A stretch of 12,196 nt of DNA from Candidatus Tepidiaquacellales bacterium UBA6667 (GCA_002455255.1 DKKL01000040.1:61071-73266), one strand, 5' to 3'; shown: positions 1 to 7,218, counted from the first letter of the stretch. Notes: a model not told the origin generated them from the sequence alone. A program made the numbers and translations.

Positions 1-19
1 TTTAAATAGTATATTCAAT

Positions 20-937
20 TTATTTTTTTTCTGCCATTAATGAGAACAAAGCCATTTTAACTGCCAATCCATTTGTTACCTGTTCAAAGAATCTTATTTG
101 TGGTGATTCTAATATTTCTTCATCAAGCTCAACACCTGTATTCCAAGGACCGGGATGCAATACTATTAAATCAGGATTTAATGAAAGACGTGATAAATTT
201 AATCCGTAATATTTATTAAATTCAGAAAGAGAAGGCAGCAGATATCCTGCATTTCTTTCCATTTGAACTCTTAATAGTATAATCACATTACTTTGTTTTA
301 TTGCTGTTTCAATATTTCCGATTTTTTTTACACCTAATGATTCAATATCTGAAGGGAGAAAAGAATCCGGAGCACAAACAGAGATATTGACACCAAGAGT
401 TTTAAGCCCGTATATATTTGAAAATGCAACTCTACTGTGAGAAATATCGCCTATTATACATACCTTTAAGTTCTCAAGTTTATTAAAATTTTCTTTAATA
501 GTAAAAATATCAAGCAGCCCCTGAGTGGGATGTTCATTAATTCCATCTCCACCATTAATAGTTTTAGCTCTTGAATATTTTTTTATCAATTCGGGAAACC
601 CTGAAGAAGAACTTCGAGATACGATAAAATCAAAATACATTGAATCAAGATTTCTTATAGTATCAATAACACTTTCACCTTTTGAAAGTGAAGACATACC
701 GGCATTAAAATTTACAACTTTCATCCCGAGATGTTTTTCTGCTAATTCAAAAGAAATTCGTGTTCTTGTTGAATCTTCAAGAAATAAATTTAATACAGAT
801 AATTTTGACAGGTCAGGAAAATTATTTTTCCCTGATATGATTTGTTTTTTAAATTCAGAAGTTTTCTTTAAAATAAAGTTTAAAGTTTCTTTATCAAGAT
901 TTTTAAGACCGGTTATATGTGAAGGAAATTTTTTCAA
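20..937 (-). CDS. pyrB: Aspartate carbamoyltransferase catalytic chain
   Basis: This enzyme condenses carbamoyl phosphate with L-aspartate to give carbamoyl-aspartate, the committed step of pyrimidine synthesis, in the cytoplasm. The carbamoyl-phosphate motif STRTR is at residues 56-60. The loop donated by the neighbouring subunit (SSLSKGES, 82-89, Lys86) is present, as are HPTQ (136-139), a RVQMER segment matching the aspartate-binding RVQ.ER motif, and a C-terminal HPGPWNTGVE. The 305 aa match the family length. One small oddity is Thr where most relatives with this C-terminal motif have Arg (NRGVE). It is the last gene of the minus-strand run, 12 nt after the mlaE-like gene, so co-transcription is likely. 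No pyrI regulatory chain, pyrR or pyrC is visible here, though the gene end lies at the window edge. No Shine-Dalgarno precedes the ATG. The family call is near certain. Confidence 0.95.
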   Translation of the reverse strand: MKKFPSHITGLKNLDKETLNFILKKTSEFKKQIISGKNNFPDLSKLSVLNLFLEDSTRTRISFELAEKHLGMKVVNFNAGMSSLSKGESVIDTIRNLDSMYFDFIVSRSSSSGFPELIKKYSRAKTINGGDGINEHPTQGLLDIFTIKENFNKLENLKVCIIGDISHSRVAFSNIYGLKTLGVNISVCAPDSFLPSDIESLGVKKIGNIETAIKQSNVIILLRVQMERNAGYLLPSLSEFNKYYGLNLSRLSLNPDLIVLHPGPWNTGVELDEEILESPQIRFFEQVTNGLAVKMALFSLMAEKK

Positions 938-949
938 AATAAATAATAT

Positions 950-1714
950 TTACATTCCGATTAAGAAATTCCAAAGAATATAATCAAGAATTAAAATTGA
1001 TGCAGCACATATTACAAAAGATTTAATAGTAGAAAGACCAACACCTTCAGCACCGCCGCGTGTCTGAAATCCTACGAGACATCCTATAGAAGAAATTGCA
1101 ACCCCAAAAAATACTGCTTTAGTTATTGCAGCAAATACATCTTTAAGTTCAAACGATTTTCTGAAATTGGTCAGATATGCATCAGAAGAAACATCCAAAA
1201 AATAAACTGCTACAAGATAAGAACCAAAAATCGCAATTGCAGATGCATAAATTACAAGTATAGGGAGCATAAATGTTGTTGCAATAATCCTTGGCAAAGC
1301 TAAATATCTGATTGGATCAATAGCCATTGATTCAAGAGCATCAATTTGTTCAGTTACTTTCATAGTTCCGAGTTCCGCAGCCATAGATGCACCTATACGT
1401 CCAGCAAGTACTAAACCGGCTAAGACAGGTCCAAGCTCAATAATTATTGCTTTAGGAGTTGCTGAGCCAAGATAAGAAAGAGGTAAAAGACCTTTTACCT
1501 GATATGCAGCTTGCCAGCTCGAAACAGCTCCCGTAAATATTCCAATAATAAATATAAGTAAAGCAGAATTAACACCGACGTGAACCATTTGTTCAAGTAT
1601 GAGTTTTCTGTCTCTGAAAATTCGCGGTGAATTTTTAAATAAACCGATAAACAGAATTCCTATCTGTCCTAAATCTGTTAAAAATAATTTTATACGTTTT
1701 TGTAAGAAGTGCAT
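950..1714 (-). CDS. mlaE: MlaE-family ABC transporter permease (phospholipid/outer-membrane asymmetry)
   Basis: This is an inner-membrane permease of the MlaE family, which works with an MlaF-type ATPase and an MlaD (MCE) substrate-binding protein to move phospholipids between the two membranes of diderm bacteria. The 254 aa contain several hydrophobic segments. The central block is highly conserved: ELGPVLAGLVLAGRIGAS, then AAELGTMKVTEQIDALE and MAIDPIRYLALPR, which is characteristic of the family. The C-terminal GCLVGFQTRGGAEGVG segment also fits. The start codon lies 4 nt after the stop of the CNNM gene and pyrB follows 12 nt later, which suggests a shared transcript and translational coupling. 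The ATPase and MCE partners are not next to it, which is unusual because they commonly sit side by side. They may lie beyond pyrB, outside the window, or elsewhere. Confidence 0.93.
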   Translation of the reverse strand: MHFLQKRIKLFLTDLGQIGILFIGLFKNSPRIFRDRKLILEQMVHVGVNSALLIFIIGIFTGAVSSWQAAYQVKGLLPLSYLGSATPKAIIIELGPVLAGLVLAGRIGASMAAELGTMKVTEQIDALESMAIDPIRYLALPRIIATTFMLPILVIYASAIAIFGSYLVAVYFLDVSSDAYLTNFRKSFELKDVFAAITKAVFFGVAISSIGCLVGFQTRGGAEGVGLSTIKSFVICAASILILDYILWNFLIGM

Positions 1715-1718
1715 TAAA

Positions 1719-3023
1719 TCAGATTTTTTGAATTTTGAGCTGCAATAATCTATTACCGGATTTTTTCATTACGGTAAAAGATAGTCCGTTATAATTAATT
1801 CTTTCGTATATATCGGGAATATGACCTGTAACCGTTTGTAAAAATCCACTGAGAGTATGATATTCTTCATTATCTTCAGGTATATCTGCTCTGAATCGAG
1901 TATTAAATTCTTTTATAACCATATTCGGATTTACATAAAAAGCTCCGCGTTTATCCCGCTGAACTTTATCAGACTCAACATCATATTCATCTTCAATCTC
2001 CCCAACTATTTCTTCTATAATATCTTCAATAGTAATCAATCCTTCTATTCCTCCGTGTTCATTTACAACTATTGCAAGATGCACACGTTTCCTTTGCATT
2101 TCTTTTAGTAATTCACCAATCTGAATATTTTCAGGAACAAAATGAACAGGTCTTAATATATCCTGAAGTAAAATTATATCTTTATGTTCTGCAGCACTGA
2201 TTAAATCTTTAGAATAAATTATTCCGATTATGTTATCAATATTATCTTTATAAACAGGTATTCTGGAATACCCATCTTCAATTACTCTCTGAATAATAGT
2301 ATCACGTGATTCATCAATATCTATAGCCATCATAAGATTTCTCGGCACCATAATTTCAGATGCGGTCTTATCGTTAAAGTCGAATATTTTTTCAATAAGC
2401 TGGTGTTCTGTTGAGTCAATAACTCCTGTTTTTCTGCCTTCTGAAATCAGAAATTTAATTTCTTCTTCAGAGTGGATATTTTCATCTTTTGACAGAGGAT
2501 TAATTCCAAGCATTTTAAGAATTAAATTAGCACTTTTGTTCAATAACCAAATAAATGGTTTAAAAATCAGATAAAATATCTTTAATGGTTTTGCAAACCA
2601 AATTGTTATAGTTTTATAATTTTTAATTGCGATTGCTTTAGGTGCGAGTTCACCTATTGTAATAGTAAAATAGGTTATAATACCGAGACCTAATATCACA
2701 GACAAAGTATTAACAATTGGTTCGCTTAAATTGGTTTTAGCAAAAAGTGGGGCTAATGCTTTAACAAAAATATCTTCTCCAATCCAACCGAGCAAAAGAT
2801 TTACAATAGTAATGCCTAACTGAGTTGAGGATATATATTTATCAAGGTTATTGATTATATCTTTAACATCTTTTACACCGGCTTTGCCTTGTTTCATCAA
2901 TGCTTCAATTTCGGAACTTCTGACACGCACAATGGCATATTCAGTAGCTACAAACAAAGCATTAAAAAAAATTAAGAATAAAATTATTAATAATTCAAAT
3001 AAAAACGACGAAGCACTTTCCAT
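1719..3023 (-). CDS. CNNM/HlyC-CorC family membrane protein (DUF21, CBS pair, CorC_HlyC domain)
   Basis: This is an integral membrane protein of the hemolysin-C/CorC (CNNM) family, whose members are linked to magnesium or cobalt export or to general ion homeostasis. About residues 1-195 form the DUF21 transmembrane domain, with hydrophobic segments separated by a conserved helical stretch (VRSSEIEALMKQGK). A paired CBS domain follows at about 210-335 (EIMVPRNLMMAI, GYSRIPVYKDNIDNIIGI, HLAIVVNEHGGIEGLITIED). The acidic linker EEIVGEIEDEYD leads into the C-terminal CorC_HlyC domain at about 350-430. The 434 aa are full length. A weak promoter-like pair upstream (TTG, 20 nt, TAATTTTA; 3033-3063) differs from the Bacteroidota consensus at one base and would leave almost no leader. 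The transported ion cannot be read from the sequence. Confidence 0.92.
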   Translation of the reverse strand: MESASSFLFELLIILFLIFFNALFVATEYAIVRVRSSEIEALMKQGKAGVKDVKDIINNLDKYISSTQLGITIVNLLLGWIGEDIFVKALAPLFAKTNLSEPIVNTLSVILGLGIITYFTITIGELAPKAIAIKNYKTITIWFAKPLKIFYLIFKPFIWLLNKSANLILKMLGINPLSKDENIHSEEEIKFLISEGRKTGVIDSTEHQLIEKIFDFNDKTASEIMVPRNLMMAIDIDESRDTIIQRVIEDGYSRIPVYKDNIDNIIGIIYSKDLISAAEHKDIILLQDILRPVHFVPENIQIGELLKEMQRKRVHLAIVVNEHGGIEGLITIEDIIEEIVGEIEDEYDVESDKVQRDKRGAFYVNPNMVIKEFNTRFRADIPEDNEEYHTLSGFLQTVTGHIPDIYERINYNGLSFTVMKKSGNRLLQLKIQKI

Positions 3024-3110
3024 ATATACTGGTAAAATTAAATAATATCAAAGGTTTGTTCAATTAAAATAAAAATCGGTAATATTTTCCGGAATGTATC
3101 GATAAATGAT

Positions 3111-3773
3111 TTATTTAGTTAGAATCATTTTTTTTATGTCGGAGGAAGACTCAGTTTGCAGTTTATAAAAATAAATTCCGCTTGAAAGTTCGGGGTAATT
3201 CGCTGAATTAAACTCAACTGTATAGCTTCCTGCCGGCTGAACAGCATCTACTAATGTTGCTACTTCTTTTCCTGTCATACTATAAATTTTTAATGCCACT
3301 TGAGTAGATTTAAAAATTTTGTATGAAATAAATGTAGCCGGATTGAAAGGATTTGGATTATTCTGAAATAATTTAAATTCACTAATGCTCGTAATACCTG
3401 TTTTTAATTCTTCAGTAGAAATTTCATTGTTAGAATTATCAAAAAGTCCGATTTTAAAATAATATACACCATTTTCGTCAACTGCTTTTCTGTAAGAATA
3501 ATCAAATATTTTTACTGAATCTTTTGTTGATTTTTTATCAAAACTTTCAAGAGCAATTTTATCAAGACGTTCAAATGAATTAGTACCGGGTTTTTTAACT
3601 TCAATAGTTATATAAGAAGTAATTGTCGGATTATAAATTCTCCAATATAATATTACATCACTTTTTTTGAATTTAACATCAAAAGCAGTAATCTTATCAG
3701 ATTCCCTGCTTTGAGCATTCAGAGTGATTGGTATTAATATAAATAAAATTAAAAAATAGTAAATTCGTTTCAC
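3111..3773 (-). CDS. Small secreted protein with type A T9SS C-terminal sorting domain
   Basis: This is a secreted or surface-attached protein of unknown function. Residues 1-20 are a Sec signal peptide (KR, long hydrophobic core, LNA), with predicted cleavage before Gln21. The mature part at about 25-125 is a single beta-rich region that looks like one fibronectin/Ig-type sandwich (DVILYWRIYNP, GVYYFKIGLFDN). Residues 130-220 are a type A T9SS sorting domain: LFQNNPNPFNPAT, then LKIYSMTGKEVATLVD, and SSGIYFYKLQT before the terminal KKMILTK. T9SS proteins cross the outer membrane by this tail, which is usually removed. The gene starts 18 nt after the nuoI stop, so it is probably on the same transcript. 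No enzymatic motif is visible, so a structural or adhesive role is only a guess. Confidence 0.88.
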   Translation of the reverse strand: MKRIYYFLILFILIPITLNAQSRESDKITAFDVKFKKSDVILYWRIYNPTITSYITIEVKKPGTNSFERLDKIALESFDKKSTKDSVKIFDYSYRKAVDENGVYYFKIGLFDNSNNEISTEELKTGITSISEFKLFQNNPNPFNPATFISYKIFKSTQVALKIYSMTGKEVATLVDAVQPAGSYTVEFNSANYPELSSGIYFYKLQTESSSDIKKMILTK

Positions 3774-3791
3774 AGTTTATAAAAATATAAG

Positions 3792-4283
3792 TTATCTGTA
3801 TTCTTCTAAATATTCAATTCTTTTTTGCAATTTTTCTTTTGGTACGAGTAATTTGTCTTTTCCAAAAATCGCTTCTTCCTGAGAGCTGAAGACGAGTTCA
3901 TATTCATCACTCATTACAATTGCTTCTTCAGGGCATACTTCTTCACAAAATCCGCAAAATATACATCTTACCATATTTATCTCAAATTTAACAGGATATC
4001 TTTCTTTATCTCTTTCAGTTTCTCCTGCCTGAACTTCAATAGCCAATGCAGGGCAAACCCTTGAACATAAACTGCAAGCAACACATCTTTCCTGACCATT
4101 ATCTTCCTGAACAAGAACCGGTCTGCCTCGGAAAGAAGCAGGTGGTGCCCATTTTTCCTCAGGATATTGTCTGGTAAATTTTGGTCTGAACATTTGTTTC
4201 CACGTTAATGCCAAACCTTTTATGATTTGAGGTATATAAGTCTTTTCTAATAATGTTAAATCTTTTTCTTTTATTATTGACAT
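3792..4283 (-). CDS. nuoI: NADH-quinone oxidoreductase subunit I (2x[4Fe-4S] ferredoxin subunit)
   Basis: NuoI is the peripheral-arm subunit of respiratory complex I. It carries clusters N6a and N6b and passes electrons towards the quinone site. Two classic CxxCxxCxxxCP motifs are present: Cys67, 70, 73, 77 (CVACSLCSRVCP) and Cys107, 110, 113, 117 (CIFCGFCEEVCP). The family-specific lead-in at about 34-66 (PKFTRQYPEEKW, FRGRPVLVQEDNGQERC) separates it from ordinary bacterial ferredoxins. The N-terminal helix (YIPQIIKGLALTWKQMF) is the expected membrane-associated segment. At 163 aa it is slightly shorter than the E. coli protein but complete. No other nuo gene is adjacent; it sits between two T9SS-sorted secreted proteins (41 nt and 18 nt away), so the rest of complex I must be encoded elsewhere. 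Confidence 0.93.
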   Translation of the reverse strand: MSIIKEKDLTLLEKTYIPQIIKGLALTWKQMFRPKFTRQYPEEKWAPPASFRGRPVLVQEDNGQERCVACSLCSRVCPALAIEVQAGETERDKERYPVKFEINMVRCIFCGFCEEVCPEEAIVMSDEYELVFSSQEEAIFGKDKLLVPKEKLQKRIEYLEEYR

Positions 4284-4324
4284 AAGTTAAATATAACTGA
4301 AATATTGTTATATGAATTCGAATT

Positions 4325-5056
4325 TTATTTTAAAAGCATCATTTTTTTTACTTCTGTGAAATTCCCTGAAGTTAATTTATAATAGAAAACACCGGAAGAT
4401 AAATTGTAAGCAGTTGAATTGAAATCAACCGAATATTGTCCGCGTGTTAAATTATCACTTAATAAATTTGCAACTTCATTACCAAGAATATCATACACTT
4501 TCAATGTTGTAAATTGATTTTCTTTTATGCTGAAGTTAATTTTTGTACTCGGATTAAATGGATTTGGATAATTCTGACCGAGAGAATAAGATTCAGCAAC
4601 AGAAGAAATATTGTTTATATTTGTAGTTCCTGCCGCAATATAAAAAGAGAGATCAGAATATTGTGAAATATTAGCTTCATTATAAACTCTGATTTTAATA
4701 TGAGCAAAACCGTTAGTCGGACAGTTCATAGTAACATCCATAGTATCTTGCTGACCGGGAGCTAAAGTAATACCCGGGTCACCTTGCGGTGGAACGAGAC
4801 TGATAAAACTTGCATAACAGAATCCATAGCAAATGGAAGAAGACCATTGAGCATTTGGAAGCTGGTCTAATGTTCTTTCAAGTCTAACAGTAATAGTTGA
4901 AGTACCTGTATTTTTAAACCAGGCATAAGAGTTATATTGTGCAGTAGCACTTGGATCAACAACGAGAGTATCCTCGCCCATTTTTTGAAAAACGAGCTGA
5001 GAATAAGAATTTGAAATAACGAACAGAGAAATTAATAATGTGAATAAAATTTTCAT
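4325..5056 (-). CDS. Secreted protein with beta-sandwich domain and type A T9SS sorting domain
   Basis: This is a secreted protein of unknown function and the first gene of the minus-strand run. A signal peptide covers residues 1-19 (MKILFTLL...NSYS), with predicted cleavage before Gln20. The mature region at about 21-145 reads as one Ig-like beta-sandwich. It carries two close cysteines (SSICYGFCYASF), a glycine/proline-rich turn (LAPGQQDTMDV) and a third cysteine (TMNCPTNG); two of these could form a disulfide. Residues 153-243 are a type A T9SS sorting domain (GQNYPNPFNPST, LKVYDILGNEVANLL, SSGVFYYKLTSG, terminal KKMMLLK). Its promoter is predicted at 5087-5118, giving a leader of about 25 nt. 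I recognise the sorting domain with confidence but not the N-terminal domain's job. Confidence 0.88.
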   Translation of the reverse strand: MKILFTLLISLFVISNSYSQLVFQKMGEDTLVVDPSATAQYNSYAWFKNTGTSTITVRLERTLDQLPNAQWSSSICYGFCYASFISLVPPQGDPGITLAPGQQDTMDVTMNCPTNGFAHIKIRVYNEANISQYSDLSFYIAAGTTNINNISSVAESYSLGQNYPNPFNPSTKINFSIKENQFTTLKVYDILGNEVANLLSDNLTRGQYSVDFNSTAYNLSSGVFYYKLTSGNFTEVKKMMLLK

Positions 5057-5086
5057 TTTTTATAAAAAATAGTTTAAATGTTTTAA

Positions 5087-5118
5087 CAAATATAATGTAT
5101 AATACACTATTAATCAAA
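5087..5118 (-). promoter_or_regulatory. Bacteroidota-type promoter for the minus-strand gene run
   Basis: Read on the minus strand, TTTG (5115-5118) is followed by exactly 20 nt and then TATATTTG (5087-5094). This is a full match to the Bacteroidota -33/-7 consensus (TTG, 19-21 nt, TAnnTTTG) used by their primary sigma factor. The predicted start is near 5083, giving a leader of about 25 nt before the ATG ending at 5056. It lies in the 145-bp divergent spacer between this gene run and the purine nucleoside phosphorylase. No equally good plus-strand promoter is visible in the spacer. Confidence 0.6.
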
Positions 5119-5201
5119 CACAAATTAAAGTAGAAAAATTTGATTTAAAGTTATAAATTTACAGACTTTAAGAGTAATTAATATATTGTTATTTTAAATT
5201 T

Positions 5202-5900
5202 ATGACAGGTATAATTTTAGGTTCCGGATTACATAAAATGGTTGAAGAATTACAAAATCCGGAGGTCTTATATGAAAACAATGAAACATTTCATAAAAAA
5301 ATGGTTATTAAAGCCAATTTTGAAGGAAAAGAAATACTTGTTTTCAAAGGAAGAAGCCATATTTATGAAGGTGCTAAAGAAAAGGATATAATTTCTAATA
5401 TTTTGTTAAGTAAAAACTATAATGTTAAAAATTTAATTATAACCAATGCTGCAGGCGGAGTAAACAACTATTACAAAACTACTGATTTAATGCTTATAAA
5501 TTCTCATATTAATAATAGTCTCGTAAAATTTTCAGGTTTAAAACCCGTTAATAATATTTATAATCCGGATTTGAATAAAAGAATTATCGAACTTGCAATC
5601 AAAAATAAAATCCTTCTCAGATGTGGTGTTTATTTTTCTTTGCTCGGACCCGTTTATGAAACTAAATCGGATATTAGAATTTTGAAAAAATTAAGAGTTG
5701 ATGCGGTTGGTATGTCCACTGTTCCTGAAGTTCTTTTTTCAAAATTAAATAATATAAATTTTATAGGAATCTCTTGCATTACAAATTTAGTAAAAGAAAA
5801 TCCCACCGGTATTTTGAATCATTCTGAAGTTGAAGAAACGGGATATAAGGCATACAATAAATTTTTAAAACTAATAAAACTTTTAGTAAAGGAATTATAA
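5202..5900 (+). CDS. Purine nucleoside phosphorylase (trimeric PNP/MTAP family), shortened
   Basis: This enzyme is predicted to cleave purine nucleosides with phosphate into free base and (deoxy)ribose-1-phosphate, in purine salvage. Family motifs are clear: IILGSGL (4-10), GRSHIYEG (50-57), ITNAAGGVN (80-88), GPVYET (149-154, Glu153), DAVGMSTVPEV (167-177, Met171), ITN (193-195) and NHSEV (206-210). At 232 aa it is about 40 residues shorter than usual. The N-terminal helix that normally precedes the ILGSG strand is absent, and an in-frame stop at 5175 leaves no room for it. The segment after SHIN (101-104) has also lost the usual G.NPL.G and RFPDM region. A change of substrate, for example towards methylthio-nucleosides, is possible. 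It overlaps the TatD-type gene by 1 nt. Confidence 0.88.
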   Translation: MTGIILGSGLHKMVEELQNPEVLYENNETFHKKMVIKANFEGKEILVFKGRSHIYEGAKEKDIISNILLSKNYNVKNLIITNAAGGVNNYYKTTDLMLINSHINNSLVKFSGLKPVNNIYNPDLNKRIIELAIKNKILLRCGVYFSLLGPVYETKSDIRILKKLRVDAVGMSTVPEVLFSKLNNINFIGISCITNLVKENPTGILNHSEVEETGYKAYNKFLKLIKLLVKEL

Positions 5901-6667
5901 TGATAACTGATACTCATTGCCATATTTATTATGATGAAATAAAAAGTGATATTGAAAATGTTTTGAAAAGAGCTGAAGAAACAGGAATAAAAAAAATTAT
6001 TGTTCCTGCTGTTGATTTTAAAACTTCAATTGAGATTTTGGAATTAAGCGAAAAATATGAAATGATTTATGCATTGGTAGGAATTCATCCTACTGAAGTT
6101 GCTAAAACTAATGAGAGTGATTTAGATAAAGTTTTTGATTTATTGAAATATGAAAAAGTTGTAGGAATTGGAGAAAGCGGATTGGATTATTACTGGGACA
6201 AATCCGGAATAGATAAACAAAAAGAATTTTTTATAGCACATATAAATAAAGCAAAAGAAATTGGTAAACCAATAGTAATTCATACTCGTGATTCTACAAG
6301 TGACGCAATTGATATAATTAAGACTAATTATAATGAAAATCTCAAAGGACAGTTTCATTGTTTCAGTGGAACAATAGAAGAAGCAAAAATAATTTTGCAA
6401 TTAAACGGATTTTATATATCCTTTTGCGGAAATATTACGTATAAGAATAATAAAGATTCTGAAGTTGTAAAATTTATTCCATCTGACAGGTTACTGTCTG
6501 AAACTGATTCACCTTTTTTAACACCAGTGCCTAACAGAGGAAAAACTAATGAACCGGCAAACATAATATACACTATTAAAAAAATTGCTGAGTTAAAAGA
6601 AATAGATGTAACAGAATTAACGAATAATTTATACAAAAACTCTGAGAAATTATTTTTTAATAAATAA
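5900..6667 (+). CDS. TatD-family metal-dependent hydrolase/DNase
   Basis: This is a TIM-barrel metallo-hydrolase of the TatD family (YcfH/YjjV type). Characterised members are 3'-5' exonucleases that act on DNA or RNA, and some deacylate D-aminoacyl-tRNA. All metal ligands are visible: His6 and His8 (DTHCH), Glu92 (GESGLD), His128 (IHTRD), His153 (FHCFSG) and Asp203 (ETDSPFL). The 255 aa are full length. The ATG overlaps the last base of the PNP stop codon (TAATG), and AAGGA at 5889-5893 provides a Shine-Dalgarno inside the PNP gene. The two are therefore probably translationally coupled. The physiological substrate cannot be fixed from sequence. Confidence 0.93.
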   Translation: MITDTHCHIYYDEIKSDIENVLKRAEETGIKKIIVPAVDFKTSIEILELSEKYEMIYALVGIHPTEVAKTNESDLDKVFDLLKYEKVVGIGESGLDYYWDKSGIDKQKEFFIAHINKAKEIGKPIVIHTRDSTSDAIDIIKTNYNENLKGQFHCFSGTIEEAKIILQLNGFYISFCGNITYKNNKDSEVVKFIPSDRLLSETDSPFLTPVPNRGKTNEPANIIYTIKKIAELKEIDVTELTNNLYKNSEKLFFNK

Positions 6668-6750
6668 AACTTTAAAATTTAATATAACGTAAAAAAATAC
6701 TATATTTTAATAAATAGAAATTTTAATTTGTTTAACTAAATCAAAAAATT

Positions 6751-7170
6751 ATGAACGATAACATACTCTTTAATCAGGATGGCGGTTATGGTAATTTTCC
6801 ACCACCACCACCACCTCCTCCTCCACCAAACTTTAATCCACCACCACCACCTCCTCCCCCATCACAAGGCGGATATCAGGGGAATACAGGCGGTTCCGGA
6901 AGTGCGAGCACAAATGCGATAATTTCATTAGTTGCAGGAATTCTCTCCTGGATTGCATGTCCATTCATTCTTGGTATTGTTGCTTGGGTTATGGGTAAAT
7001 CAGAATTAGGAAAAATTGAAAGACGTGAATCTTCTGCGGAAGGTAAAACGCTTGCAACAATAGGTATGTGGCTTGGTATTGCTAACGTTATCTTATCGGT
7101 TATAGGTGTACTTTTCTATATAATTTTTGTATTAATTATAGGAATAGCAAGTTTTTCAGGTATGAACTAA
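6751..7170 (+). CDS. Polyproline-tailed DUF4190-type small membrane protein
   Basis: This is a 139-aa membrane protein of unknown function. Residues 1-50 are a disordered head rich in Gly and Pro, with runs of ten (17-26) and eight (30-37) consecutive prolines, then GGYQGNTGGSGSAST. Two hydrophobic segments follow at about 54-78 (IISLVAGILSWIACPFILGIVAWVM) and 104-133. They are joined by a polar loop (GKSELGKIERRESSAEGKTLAT). This hairpin with its charged loop resembles the DUF4190 fold. Such proline stretches normally need elongation factor P for translation. The gene stands alone: 83 nt after the TatD-type gene and followed by a strong terminator at 7194-7218. No confident promoter is visible. 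Its partner and role are unknown. Confidence 0.8.
   Translation: MNDNILFNQDGGYGNFPPPPPPPPPPNFNPPPPPPPPSQGGYQGNTGGSGSASTNAIISLVAGILSWIACPFILGIVAWVMGKSELGKIERRESSAEGKTLATIGMWLGIANVILSVIGVLFYIIFVLIIGIASFSGMN
6799..6861 (+). repeat. Two proline-codon microsatellite tracts (CCA/CCT)
   Basis: Bases 6799-6828 are ten proline codons in a row (five CCA, three CCT, two CCA). Bases 6838-6861 are eight more (four CCA, two CCT, one CCC, one CCA), separated by AACTTTAAT (Asn-Phe-Asn). The two tracts share the same CCA-then-CCT order, as expected if one arose by duplication of the other. Both are far richer in C than the surrounding DNA. Tract length can change in steps of one codon without breaking the frame. 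Confidence 0.9.
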
Positions 7171-7193
7171 CTTAAATAAAAATTTAATAAACT

Positions 7194-7218
7194 AAAAAGG
7201 GCGGAATGCCCTTTTTTT
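7194..7218 (+). terminator. Rho-independent terminator after the DUF4190-type gene
   Basis: A 9-bp perfect stem (AAAAAGGGC at 7194-7202 with GCCCTTTTT at 7208-7216) closes a 5-nt loop (GGAAT). It continues into an unbroken run of seven T. It lies 24 nt after the stop codon of the gene ending at 7170. The A-rich left arm could also serve on the other strand, but no minus-strand gene ends there. It ends only 2 nt before the upstream in-frame ATG of dut at 7221. Confidence 0.9.

Noticed and set aside
525..983. Open reading frame on the plus strand opposite pyrB (152 codons)
   Set aside because: It is antisense to a certain pyrB gene and its protein matches nothing I recognise. Other long frames inside CNNM (1857-2108, 2851-3045), the TatD-type gene (6140-6400, 6412-6636) and purM (9751-9986) are rejected for the same reason.
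4291..4313. Inverted repeat ATATAAC...GTTATAT upstream of nuoI
   Set aside because: The 7-bp stem has only one C-G pair and a 9-nt loop with no T-tract. Such repeats are expected by chance in DNA this AT-rich. The nearby palindrome AATTCGAATT (4315-4324) is dismissed likewise.
5055..5070. 16-bp palindrome ATTTTTTATAAAAAAT just before the T9SS gene start
   Set aside because: It is made only of A and T runs and needs no regulatory explanation. It lies in the short leader, with no matching regulator or repeat elsewhere in the window.
6701..6730. Possible promoter boxes before the DUF4190-type gene (TATATTTT, TTAATTTG)
   Set aside because: Each differs from TAnnTTTG by one base and neither has a TTG 19-21 nt upstream. 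Such near matches are common in this base composition.
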